Part shown: positions 46,301-56,365 of the stretch, piece after piece
Position numbering within the stretch: position 1 is the first letter of the stretch
Layout of the letters: the number at the start of each line of letters is the position of its first letter
Assembly (NCBI RefSeq): GCF_000002985.6
Contig: NC_003284.9
Span: 16,182,001-16,246,000, forward strand
DNA length: 64,000 nt
DNA from: Caenorhabditis elegans
Taxonomy: Eukaryota; Nematoda; Chromadorea; Rhabditida; Rhabditidae
Direction: 5' to 3'
Made by a program: the position numbers and the translations under genes
The notes under the pieces: generated by a model
What the model was told of the DNA's origin: nothing
Databases searched by the model: none
Seen by the model: the letters and a program-made list of their open reading frames with translations, nothing else

Positions 46301-46928
46301 ACGGAAGAAATACGAATGTAGACTTTCCAATAAAATTTCAGTAAATGGCGATGTGCAGCAATCTGTTGCATATGAACAATTTTCGTATTTACTGAAGTTT
46401 CTGGCTCATTGCCAACTTTCCAGGACACACTGCTTGTGTCCCCACACGTATTGTTAGAAAGGTGACAAGATGTTAGAAAGGTGACAAGATGGTAAGTTAG
46501 GCCGACTTGCCGAGATGTCACAATACTGCATTCTTTTCAAGCAGGAATGTCCAGCCAGAAACCTCAAAATCTGCTAATATCGACAAATTTTTCAAATTCA
46601 CAGTTTTCAAAAATTTTAACTATTGAAATTAAAAAAAAAATTATTTGCAAATGACAAAAGTTTTTTTTGTTGCATATTTGAATAGAACTTTTACATCCAT
46701 ATTTTATTGCTTTCAATCTCTATGTTACATTGATCATTCTCGTAAAAAATATTCCTCCTTTCCTTCTCTGTTCTTATTTCACTTTTTTCGGTCGGCCGTT
46801 TTAGGCTGTTTTTGCACAGTAAGAAACATCTTTGTAAAATCATAAGTTGAAGAAAAAAGTAAACTGTTGTCTATTTTCCAACTCAACTAGCAATTTTTTT
46901 AAACTTTCAAAACTTGTCGTTTTTCAGG
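43336..46928. other. 3.6 kb without a supported gene
   Basis: AT-rich DNA. The motif GATTTGTTGGCATGGT is found three times on the plus strand, near 44473, 45423 and 45973, the last two with longer flanking identity (GGTGATACT-ACA). Minus-strand frames at 45203-45418 and 46279-46521 have slightly better composition than their surroundings and could be decayed exons. I found no splice structure that joins them. Confidence 0.45.
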
Positions 46929-46965
46929 TATTTAAAAATCATCTTATAAGCCTGTGAAAGTTTCA

Positions 46966-49900
46966 ATGGAGCAGTATATAAAAGAGCCGCTGTGAGTTTT
47001 GAAAAAATTGTTTTTTGTAGAATTTAAGTGAATTTTTATGTGGAAAAAAAGCACTACCGTAAAGTAAAACAATTTTAATTAAAAATTGCAAAAATATTTC
47101 ATACAGTTATCGATATGGTTACTTCCTTTCAAAATGTTTGAAAAAAAAGTAAACTTATCTCTTTTGCTGGTTTAGACTCAATTTTATGAGAACCCAACTA
47201 TAGCAAATTGCCGGTTTTTGACATTGGTGGGAAACAGAAAGGATGTTCTATTTTCTACGAGTTCAAATTTTTTAGATATGCACCTAGTATTCCTATTCAT
47301 ATATCGAAAGAGTTGAAACACCCAATATTGTTTTTAATATTGTTTTTAATATTGTTTTCAATATTAAAAAAAAGCTCAAATTCTGTCAAAACCTGGGAAT
47401 TTATCAAAACATTGACTCAAATGTTTGATTAAAAATTGTTGTAGAGGCGGGTGTTTTTTGTGATGTTTTTTTTAAACTTTTCCTGCTTAAAAAAATTTAC
47501 AAATAATTCAATTCAAAAAACTGTGAAAAAAATTTTTGTTAATGAGTTATGTAGACAAATTTTTTTTAAATTAGAAGGTCTTAATCTGTAAGTACTGAAT
47601 AAGAAGTTCAAACTATTTTTCAAAGGCACAAACGATTTCAGAGAAGACAATAGGTACGACCTTAACAAAAGATTCTTTCGATGCAGTTTCCCAAAGCATC
47701 GGAGAGGAGATGAGTGCGGTTACGTTAGTACTATCACGAACGTGAACACTCACTTTTCCCAGCACACGTGAGTGATAATAATTTCTATTTGAATCTCAAA
47801 TAAAAAACGTTTAAAATCAGGAAGGTCTATCAATATAAATGTCGTGCCTGTGAACGGAAAATGGTGCAAACGATGGAAATATATTGGCACTATGACCCCA
47901 GAGATGGCGGGAGATGCTCCTCGACGGAATTCGAGCTTCTCGTTATCAAACGAAAAGATGCGTATTTAGACCATCGCGCACGCAACTGTTACATTGATTC
48001 AGCGACAGATGACGACTATGATAGCTATAAGGAAAGAAAAAAGTTCGAAAATTCGGGAAAACGAAGGAGATGTACTCCATATGGAACTCCCAGTTTTGAA
48101 AATACATGCTCATCTCAACAGAAAACTACGGGAGTTCCGATCATGACTTTGTACCGATCTTCGGAGGCTGACGTTTGTGGTTACAGTCAAGTTCCTGCCA
48201 TGACTTATCCACCATTTGATCCAACGGATCGACCAAGGTCCAGAAACGGATCTCCTGTGGTGGGATCTTCTTTCAGTTCACGAAAAGAACCATCTACTCC
48301 CGGATCTGCGCCGGTACCTCATACACGACATGGTTCTTCAACCCCAGGGCACGGAAACCATCAGCTGCAGAATAATTATGGCGGTGCAAGTTCAAGGGGA
48401 GCTCAATCCAGAGGTTCACCACCAAGGGATCCTCGTCGTCATGCTAATGGTTCCTCTTCTCATCGACGCGATAAAACTGTGTCGGATGAACTTCAGCATG
48501 AAAATTCCCATACTCCAAGACAAGAAGAATCACAGTCAACTTTTGGAAGTTCGTTCAGGCCATCACAATATAGTTCGATTCTGAGAGATCCTCGTTTGTC
48601 TGGTAGAATCACATTAAATCAAGAGACTTTGAGAACTTCACTTAATGAAGTGTTCCCGCAACCACACACTCTTCCATTTGGAGGTTCATGCCCTCCGGGG
48701 CAAGAAAAATCACCATCAAATGGCCACAACCTTCTCCCACATCAACAAAAATTCGGAGGTTCCATCCCAGTGAGTTCAACTCTCAGTGATTCTCATACGT
48801 CAAACGGTGGATCTACTCCAAATCAAGATACTTCGCAAATCCTGGAGAAAGATCAGAATTCGGATAATTTGGTCCCAGTTTCAAGCATTCGTCGAGTGCC
48901 TTCGACAACCGGGTAAGTGCTTGATGTGCTTGGGATAGTGCCGGAATTTTTATTTCAAAATAATTCAGGCTTTTCATTTGATAAGTTTAATAAAACGGCG
49001 CAAAAGTTTATTTAATTCAATTATTCAATAGGTTTTTTATTCAAAAAAGTTTTTGGGATTTTTCGAGTGCCTTTTGGCACAACTAAAATAACTGTAGCAA
49101 ATCCTTAATCTCCATTAGAAAAATAATTTTAGTTTTCCTTTGTCTGCAAGAGTTTCCCAAAGTTTCTCAAACATTTTACAGAGTCTACAATATTCGAATT
49201 CAACGTCCACAAGACATGGTTCGAAGAGAAAGAAGTGCTGTGAGGTATCGTTCATCAAGTCGAGGAAGTCCATTGTATGAACCGGACGAGGAGGATCTTA
49301 ATAGTGAGTACCTTAAAAATTAGATTTTTTTAATTTAAAAAAACTCACAAAACTGCTCGAGTCGCTTTTGATACAGAAAACAAGTGTACATATAATTGAA
49401 AAAAACTATAACAGCAGAAAATTCTCAACTGCGTGGCGTGTTCGGAAAATCCCAGGGAAAATGCAAAAACTGCGACCCCAATCAATATCAGCCGCCGACA
49501 GCTTATGGATTCCGCTTGCCACTATATTTCCTTTGCAGTGTGCGGGGCAGCTCGCCACGCCCACAGCGAGTTAAACGAAGCGGGGCGCAGAAACCGTAAA
49601 ATGTCGGCGGCTGATATTGGTTGGGGTCCCGAATATTGCCTTCCCCCGTGATTTTCCGAAAAAAAAGGTTATTTGGGCGTACATACCACGCAGTTGTATT
49701 ATTTTGAGTGAAGAATATCTCCATCTTTCTGAACTGTAAATATACTCAGACAGGTGCGAGTCACGGCTAACCGACTCAAAATCACTGCTAATTAGCAAAA
49801 CGCCAAAAAACCAGAACTAATTAGCTTGAAACCATGGCTAATTAGCAAACCATTGCTAATTAGCAAAAAAGCAGTGCTAACTAGCAAAAAAGCAGTGCTA

Positions 49901-52900
49901 ATTAGCAATAATATCGATTTTTTGTTTTCTTTCATTTTATTTTATTATCCTTGCTTTTTATAAGTAATATATTTGTTTTTTTACATTTAATTCATAATTA
50001 ACGTGTTTCATTAAACTTGTTCGATTTTTTAAAACAATTTTTGTATTTTTCTAGGCAGATACACGTTTCGAATGGTGAAAAGTCCGAGAACGACGGTTCA
50101 AAGGATTCTGAATTCTGCTCCACGAAAGTTGCTGATCAGAAATGTGATTCCTGTTGGACGAGGTATTACTTATTTATCAAATCATTACATTTTGAACATT
50201 ATTCCTCAGGTCCAGCACATTTCGAGGAGTTCAATCAGCCAATAACAGGAATTCAGCGAATAACTTCCACTTCGAACTTGGTACCGGAGGTTGTAAGAGA
50301 AGGAGAAGAAGTAGAAGTGAACAGCTATTTGGACGACGAAGAAACTTCAGACTTTATAGACGAGAATGGTGATTTTCGCTACCCGGTTGACGAACTTGGC
50401 CATCAAGAAGTGGATCTAGACGTCGAAACCGACGAATCATTATATTTGAATTCTCAGCAAGAGGGATTTCTATGCGATGAACGGAGTCAAATGTTGCGAT
50501 CTCTGAGCAATCAAAATTTGAGAACTATTTTTTTCCTCATCAGTACTACGAACTCAAAAGCTGCAGTTATGAGATATCTCGATTTTCACAGTGTGCCACA
50601 GGAAAGGACTGTCAAGAAATTTTTACTGGAAGATTCACATCTGATGCGTGTCGAAGTATGCAATCTATGCGCCAGGAATCTTGAAATGTATGTTTTACAC
50701 GATATATCAACCCTAAAACATTTAATTTTAGTTGCGAATGTGGAAGTCAGCAAGAAAAGTGTGAACTCATTTACGGAAATCTGAAAAAGTGGCTGGAATT
50801 GATACTGAACTGTTATGGAAATATAATAATTCAAACAAAAAAATCAATGTTCGAAGAACTCCCAAGATCCTGTCCCATGAGTAAAGGAATCTTAAAACAA
50901 AAACTCCTTGACGAAATGGCAGACGATGAGATGTGGATGCACTTTGAGAGTAGTTTCGACGGAATTAAAGTCCATAAAAACGGAAAGTACTTATCCTTTG
51001 TGATCGGTTCTTGTTTCAATGATGGTTTTTTTCAGGCAACACATTTGGCCGTATTGTTTGCTGAATTTGGATCTTGAAGACGTCTACCGTGCATCTCCTC
51101 AGGCACTAATTCTCGCAGCTCTATTCATTGGTCCCAAGAGTCCGTCCACCAAGATTCACGATAGAATCACTCAATGGGTAATGATCCAAATGGATGAGAA
51201 CTTATTTTATTTGGATGGAATCGCTTGGAAAGCAGAAATTACGTGTGCAAATCATGACGACCCGGTAAGGACAAAAGTTTTCAAATTTTGCATATATATA
51301 TATATATAATTTTATTCAGGCACGACGAATGGTTTACAATCAGAGTGGACTGCGATCTTCGGGATCCTGCAATTATTGTCTGAATCAGGGTACAGAATGC
51401 AAGATTAATGATGACACCACAATACGTATGTGACTTGAATTTTCGAAAATAGGGAATTAAATTTTTTAAGTACGCGAGAATGTCATCGGACAGTGTCCTA
51501 CAACTATCAACGAAGGTCTTCGTCAACGCGGTCAAACTTCTCAATTTCACGAACTTGTTTTGCAAATGCACTTATGTCCCGTTGATTTATTTCATTGTTT
51601 TGAGGAAGGAATGTTTGGCAATATTAACACAGGTTACTGAAACCATCCAAATTTTATGTGTTGAGTTTGTTTTTCAGCACTTTTTACTAAAGGAAAATGG
51701 AGTACATTTTTTCCAAAGTCTCTGAATTTTGGCTCTATTCCTTCTCTACCATCTCGATTCCGGACTCTATCAGGAAAAATTTCTCAGTGTACTGGCGCCG
51801 AAAAAGCACTGGTAATGAGATAAACTCTTATCACTTCATTAAATCATTTGATTTTTCAGATTTTCGAGTCAATTGTTGTCGTGGCTGCATTCTCAGGTGA
51901 ACTTGGAGGTGTATCGTCATCCATTATTCTGAGCCTTCACGCAATCTATCGTCTTTCTGTGGAGCCACAGTCAATCACAGACGACACTCTTCATTTAAAA
52001 GTAAATTTTGATTTAATTTTAATAATTTGGAATCAAATTCTACAGATCGAACAAGTTTGCAACGCTGTTGAGGTTATAATTGTGAAAAAAGCACCGGAAA
52101 TGATAAATGGAATTAAATTACATGTAAGAAATCTAAAATCAGTGCTCAATATGTATTCTCTTTGCAGCAAATTTTGTATCATTTGGCAAGGATGACTCAG
52201 TTGTATGGAAGCTTATTTCCCATATCGACGCAGTGGTTCGAATATTTCTATCACACAATCCAGAGAACCCTGGTCCCTGAAATCTATAATGGCATTGGAA
52301 TGAGTATCATGAGAAAGTATGGAAATTTTTTTTTTAAATAGTTAATGAGAACACTTTTCAGGATGTCAGCTCTCCAGGAGATAAAAGCAGAAGTTGCATT
52401 TCGTCTACACTCAGATGTACAGTTTCCAACAAATGCAAACTTAAAAATGTGCTACGAACTTGGAATTCTAAGACGTCTTAAAAAAACTTCGATTGTTCCA
52501 GTACCTCCAGAATACGAGAAATACTGCTTAAATGGAGACGTTTTTCTAAACATCGTATACCACGACGGCATCAGATACTCCATTTATCCCAACAAAAATA
52601 CAGACGACTCCAATATTATGTTCTTCGAGGGAATTAGAGTTCGATTTGGAAAGATCGTTGGAATTCTGATCAATAAAGACAACACTCATCTTCGCTTCAT
52701 TCTGAAGAAGTACTGTAACACGAATGAGCATTTGCTGGACATTTCGAACAAAATGGCCCAAGAAGAAGTACCGCAGATGCATATTCAAAATTGGTTCGAT
52801 TCCGTTGCGAAATCAAACTTCGGAGGCCGGGTTATGCTAACAAACACGGTTCTTGTTCTTAATGCTGATTTGGTTCTTGGTAATGCTTCTGTAGTCGCCC

Positions 52901-54826
52901 GAAATGGAAAACTAATCGCACTTCCTTTTTCTCGTCGCATCAGCTTATTCTAATTTGAGTTACTTGAAACAATTATTACATCATAGAAAAAGCGAAAAAA
53001 AATTATCTTTCAGCTCTCATCAACGTCAATTATGTCTTTTCGACTTTGATCATCCAAGATGGAACTGTGAAATCCATCGTTAATGCTATGGCCAATCATT
53101 GGATCGATTATGTGAGGCATTGAGTACAGCTTATTCCAATCATTGTTTGAACTTTCAGCTCGTCCCCAGAAAAAATCAAGGAGCCTTCTCGATTAGCAAC
53201 AAATCGGAACATCTCACTGCCTTCCCAGGAGACCTGATGAACTGGCCTTCAGGTTTTATTAAAGATCGTTATGATTTCAACAATTTGGAACAATGTCTTT
53301 CAGGCCTTCTCTATAGCGCAATCAAACTGGAAGATGAGAACGTGGACACAAGCCTTTTGTCTACAGCCGTGAGCTCGCTGTTCACAAATCATCTGAAAAC
53401 TAGATTGTAAGTTTTTATTTATCTTGAATTTAGCTAGAAGTCCAGTAAACTTAGTAAATCAAAACTTCTTACCAATTGATGAATTTTTGCAGTGAACACG
53501 CGCGCAGTGCCTATCGTAAAAAGTACGGAGAGGATCCACCAAAAATCACGCTTGTGAAGCGTCCAATTGCCGATGCGGAGCAATTTCTCACTGAAGGCAA
53601 CGATGACGAGCTTAATGAACAACATCCATCAACTTCGAATGCAGACAACAATGACTAGTAAGAACCATACTCAATCCCCACCATATAAACAATTTTTTGT
53701 TTTGATTCCTGCAAAACTCCTCTGTGAAACGTTTTCTTTTCTTCTAATGCCTTCCTCATGTTTTCATTTGTTATTTCATTTGTTTTCCATAATAAATATT
53801 GTTTTTCTTTTTTTTTTAAATCAAAATGAATTAAACGGAGTTCGAAAAAGCGACAAATCACAACTAGCTAGCAAAATACCAGGACTATTTAGCAAAAGAA
53901 CCAGAGCTAATTAGCGAAAAACCAGAGCTAGCCAGGTTGACTCTATCCCTGGTCAAAAAGCTAATTAGCAGTGATTTTGAGTCGGTTAGCCGTGACTCGC
54001 ACCTGTCTGAGTAGTATTACAATTTACAAATTTGAACATTTTTTAATCTTTTTTTGTTGATTTTTTAAACGATTCCGTCAGTCTTTTTTGAGATTGGCTC
54101 GTTTTCTAAAAACGTAACTGCCAGCTTGGGTTTCTACCAATTTAACAGTAATTAGAAAATCCCGTCGCTTAAGACCTATCAATTTTTCAAATTATATTTC
54201 AGACATCAGATTTGCTCGTGAAAAATACCCAGTTTTGAGCCGAGCAACTTCAAAAGCATGTGGCGGCAATTCAAACCGCACGGCCTCCCTTATCGATCCA
54301 CCCCAGATCGGTTTATCGAAATCGAAGCCTACACTACCAGATACAGCTGAGACAGCTCAAGAAAGAACAGACGCTCGTAGATTGTTAGTGATGGGAAAGT
54401 ATATCAAAAAAAATCCTTCCCTCGCTTTAACATTAGGGCCTGAAGATGCGGCCAAACTTAATATAGACGTGGTAAGTTTGTGCAAAAAATTCGAAATACT
54501 GTACTTAAGTATCGCTGCACCCAATGCTAGCCCAAGTTTTAAGCATTTTAAAATTCATCCCCGTACAGTCCTTTTGTGCATATTTTAATTTTGCACATAA
54601 TTTTCTGGTTCTTTAGGAAGCTCTCAAGAAAAAACTTATTCCATCTACCTCTGGATCAATCGAGAAAAGACGCAGTCAATCTCGTTCCAGGAGCCGGGAT
54701 TCGAGACGACACAGTCGATCTCGTTCCGGGAGCCGGGGTTCACGACGACGCAGTGATCGCAGAGCAAGACACGAGAGAAGACATCGCGACGATGACAAAA
54801 GTGGTAGGGACAGACAAAGAAGATAA
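46966..54826 (+). CDS. Zinc-finger/RS-domain protein, host gene of the transposon
   Basis: Six exons: 46966-46991, 47642-47767, 47821-48912, 49182-49303, 54203-54471 and 54617-54826. They total 1845 bases with compatible phases and encode 614 aa. Residues 20-50 form a Cys/His cluster (C23, C34, H46, H50), followed by CRAC at 58-61, so the N-terminus probably binds zinc. Residues 80-450 are low-complexity Ser/Gly/Pro/Gln. The last exon is an RS domain ([20 protein letters not shown]) ending DRQRR, as in splicing or other nuclear RNA-related proteins. An acceptor TTTTTCAG ends at 46928 upstream of the ATG. The fourth intron (49304-54202) contains a whole transposon with its own gene. The 49303 to 54203 junction (A + AC) restores the frame exactly. 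I do not recognise the family; a nuclear role is inferred from the RS domain. Confidence 0.75.
49425..49695. mobile_element. MITE with AACTGCGTGG ends in the host intron
   Basis: The left end reads CTCAACTGCGTGGCGTGTTC and the right end ACATACCACGCAGTTG. Internal arms CAATATCAGCCGCCGAC and GTCGGCGGCTGATATTGGTT are inverted. It lies between exon 4 of the host gene and the CACTA-like transposon. No coding capacity. Confidence 0.8.
49745..49912. repeat. Left inverted terminus with subterminal repeats
   Basis: The terminal 52 bases are followed by about five copies of GCTAATTAGC or one-base variants (gctaactagc) spaced by A-rich linkers such as AAAAAAGCAGT. These are candidate transposase-binding sites. 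Confidence 0.85.
50072..53658 (+). CDS. Tnp2-like transposase, 14 exons, 950 aa
   Basis: Exons: 50072-50162, 50210-50687, 50732-50986, 51036-51264, 51320-51425, 51471-51632, 51678-51811, 51860-52000, 52046-52123, 52168-52316, 52362-52879, 53014-53111, 53159-53406 and 53493-53658. All phases agree and the total is 2853 bases. An acidic N-terminal region is followed by a Cys cluster ([15 protein letters not shown], about residues 182-196). The core has [20 protein letters not shown] (about 264-283), an Ala/Leu-rich [13 protein letters not shown], then HDDPARR (about 349-355) and [11 protein letters not shown]. The order DG...WP...L.G...P...D.PAR...C..C is that of the Tnp2/Transposase_21 group of CACTA elements; the aspartates are candidate DDE residues. 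AATAAA is at 53791. No internal stop is needed. The ATG at 50072 lies inside an exon whose acceptor is at 50054, so transcripts may start in the host gene. Confidence 0.8.
53791..53796 (+). terminator. Poly(A) signal of the transposase gene
   Basis: AATAAA lies 133 bases after the transposase stop and before the right terminal repeat, so the element carries its own 3' processing signal and could truncate host transcripts. Confidence 0.7.
53866..54011. repeat. Right inverted terminus with subterminal repeats
   Basis: This is the inverse of the left terminus for the outer 52 bases. Copies of CTAATTAGC-like motifs (gctagctagc, ctatttagc, gctaattagc) spaced by CAGAGCT/CAGGACT linkers precede it. 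Confidence 0.85.
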
Positions 54827-55453
54827 TATTATTTTAAAGATAGTGGAAAGACTTTTACAAAAATTTTATTTTTTGCGTATTTTTATTTAATTTTTGATTA
54901 TTCTTGGTTTTAACTTATGATTACTGTGTTGCTGATCTTTCTTGATTTTTTTTGAAATTTTCACCATGACACCCAATTTTCGTTGTTTTCATTACTCTTA
55001 TACATATGAATTCAATACTAAGAAAGTATTTATTTTGTTCATCTCTATTCGGTTAATTCATTAGTATTCATCTTATATAAGAAAGTATCCAGTGATGGTT
55101 TTTTGTAATTTCAAGTTTACCCTTTATTTATCAAAATATATTCCTTGGTTTTTTTTACGGTAGCTCGCAATAAATATGGTAAGGTTTAATTTGTTCTTGA
55201 AACGTTTATTTATTAGGATCACAAATAGAAAATGAAGATTGAAAAAAGAATAGAAAATTGTAATACTTGAATAGTTAAGTAGGCTGTCCCATTTTGAAGT
55301 TTGTGTCGCTGGTTGAGGATTCTAAAAAAACCACTTTAAATAATGTTAATTTGATGAAAATTGAATATTTGAATTATTGAAGAATGTGCTTTCTTTCTTT
55401 TTTCTGCCTTGCACTAAAATAAAATTCCAACCTCTTTTTTTTTTTCTTATAAC
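54827..55453. other. Intergenic DNA between host gene and RING gene
   Basis: It contains the 3' flanks of two convergent genes. No additional gene or repeat was identified. An AATAAA lies near 55170 on the plus strand but is distant from the host stop. Confidence 0.5.
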
Positions 55454-56023
55454 TCACACATTTAGGTTTGAACGGAAAAAAAATGATTGCTCATAGTTAA
55501 CCGAGCAGAGACGGCACTCTGGACATTTGAGATACTTTCCGTGATGGTCTTCAATCAGCATCTTATCGAAACAAGTTTTGCATCCGGAGTGACCACATTC
55601 GGTCACACGAACAACGACCTCGACCTCGTCATATCTTTTGCAGCAATAAAAACAAGTACGATATTGGTTGAGCCGGCGGTTTGTCCACTTGCTGTAGCTG
55701 TGGTTGAAGGCCCGAATGTGCTCCACTTTCAGTTTTTCAATCAGCTTCTCCTGTTCAGCGATCTTTTTAGCTCGGTTCTTCAGCTTCTCAGATAGGCCAG
55801 CATTAATTTTTCCATAGTTGGTACAGTGATCTAACTCATCACGGTAGCTCGCGTAGACATCATCAACTTTGCCCTTGAGATGAGAGTTTGTTGTATTGCT
55901 TCCTGGGCATCGACGATGAGGAAGACCTGAAATTAGAGATAATTTTAATTGTACAGCTCTGGGAAGTGGGCCGCAGTCCCTAGCTCGGACGTGGCTTGAA
56001 GTAAAGCCCAGTGGTAGCAGCAT
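55454..56023 (-). CDS. RING-finger protein, about 189 aa
   Basis: The C-terminal half is a clear C3HC4 RING: C124-X2-C127, C143-X-H145, C148-X2-C151 and C167-X2-C170 (CFYC ... CGHSGCKTC ... CPEC). A short basic coiled coil (LKNRAKKIAEQEKLIEKLKV) lies just before it. RING proteins of this build are usually E3 ubiquitin ligases; that is family knowledge, and no substrate can be inferred. The frame is open up to the ATG at 56023. A good acceptor (AATTTCAG) ends at 55927, so the first 32 codons may instead be an upstream exon or non-coding, and the true start may lie further upstream. The domain is certain, the 5' end is not. Confidence 0.78.
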   Translation of the reverse strand: MLLPLGFTSSHVRARDCGPLPRAVQLKLSLISGLPHRRCPGSNTTNSHLKGKVDDVYASYRDELDHCTNYGKINAGLSEKLKNRAKKIAEQEKLIEKLKVEHIRAFNHSYSKWTNRRLNQYRTCFYCCKRYDEVEVVVRVTECGHSGCKTCFDKMLIEDHHGKYLKCPECRLCSVNYEQSFFFRSNLNV

Positions 56024-56365
56024 CAGGCCTGCAGACCAGACAAATAACGAAGTTAAGCTTTATTTTGAGAATTAATGAAAGATAATAAATATTCCGTAAG
56101 TGTTTGAAAAATGGTGTAGTATAGATTTATAGGGAGCATTCAAAGCTGATAAAAAAGATTGATGTACAATATTGTGATTGGTTATTGTTTGAAATCAGTA
56201 AAGAAGTCGTGTAAATGCATTGAAAATCAATGAAGGAGTATCATGATTATACGAGAAGCCAATCGCCATCCAAGTCTTCGTTGGTCCCTTTATCAGTTGA
56301 TTGATCTGATGTTTGTTGATCGCTGTAAACTCAATCTTAAGGTGTAATTTTTTCTGCTTCATGGC

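Larger units (their letters stand above)
49745..54011 (+). mobile_element. 4.27-kb CACTA/EnSpm-like transposon, apparently complete
   Basis: The left end CTCAGACAGGTGCGAGTCAC and the right end GTGACTCGCACCTGTCTGAG are inverted and match over about 52 bp, to CACTGCTAATTAGC. TA flanks both sides (49743-49744 and 54012-54013). Inside each end lie several copies of GCTAATTAGC separated by 10-25 bases, as subterminal transposase-binding repeats do in CACTA elements. The only gene is the transposase at 50072-53658, read left to right. The element sits in intron 4 of the zinc-finger/RS gene, in the same orientation. The TA target and CTCAG start differ from the plant CACTA terminus. A worm group called Mirage in repeat lists may be relevant (name from memory). 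Confidence 0.85.

Noticed and set aside
47208-47432. 74-codon frame as an exon of the zinc-finger/RS gene
   Set aside because: It lies in intron 1, is low in complexity (repeated LFLI), and the 46991-47642 junction works without it.
52880-53158. In-frame stop codons (52951 and 53081) suggesting a dead transposase
   Set aside because: Introns 52880-53013 and 53112-53158, with GT-AG borders and correct phase, remove both stops and give a continuous frame.
46966-54826. One giant gene joining zinc-finger, transposase and RS exons
   Set aside because: The transposase exons lie wholly between matched inverted repeats with TA duplication and have their own stop and AATAAA, while host exons on both sides join in frame without them. 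Nested genes are simpler; a fusion is kept only as a finding.
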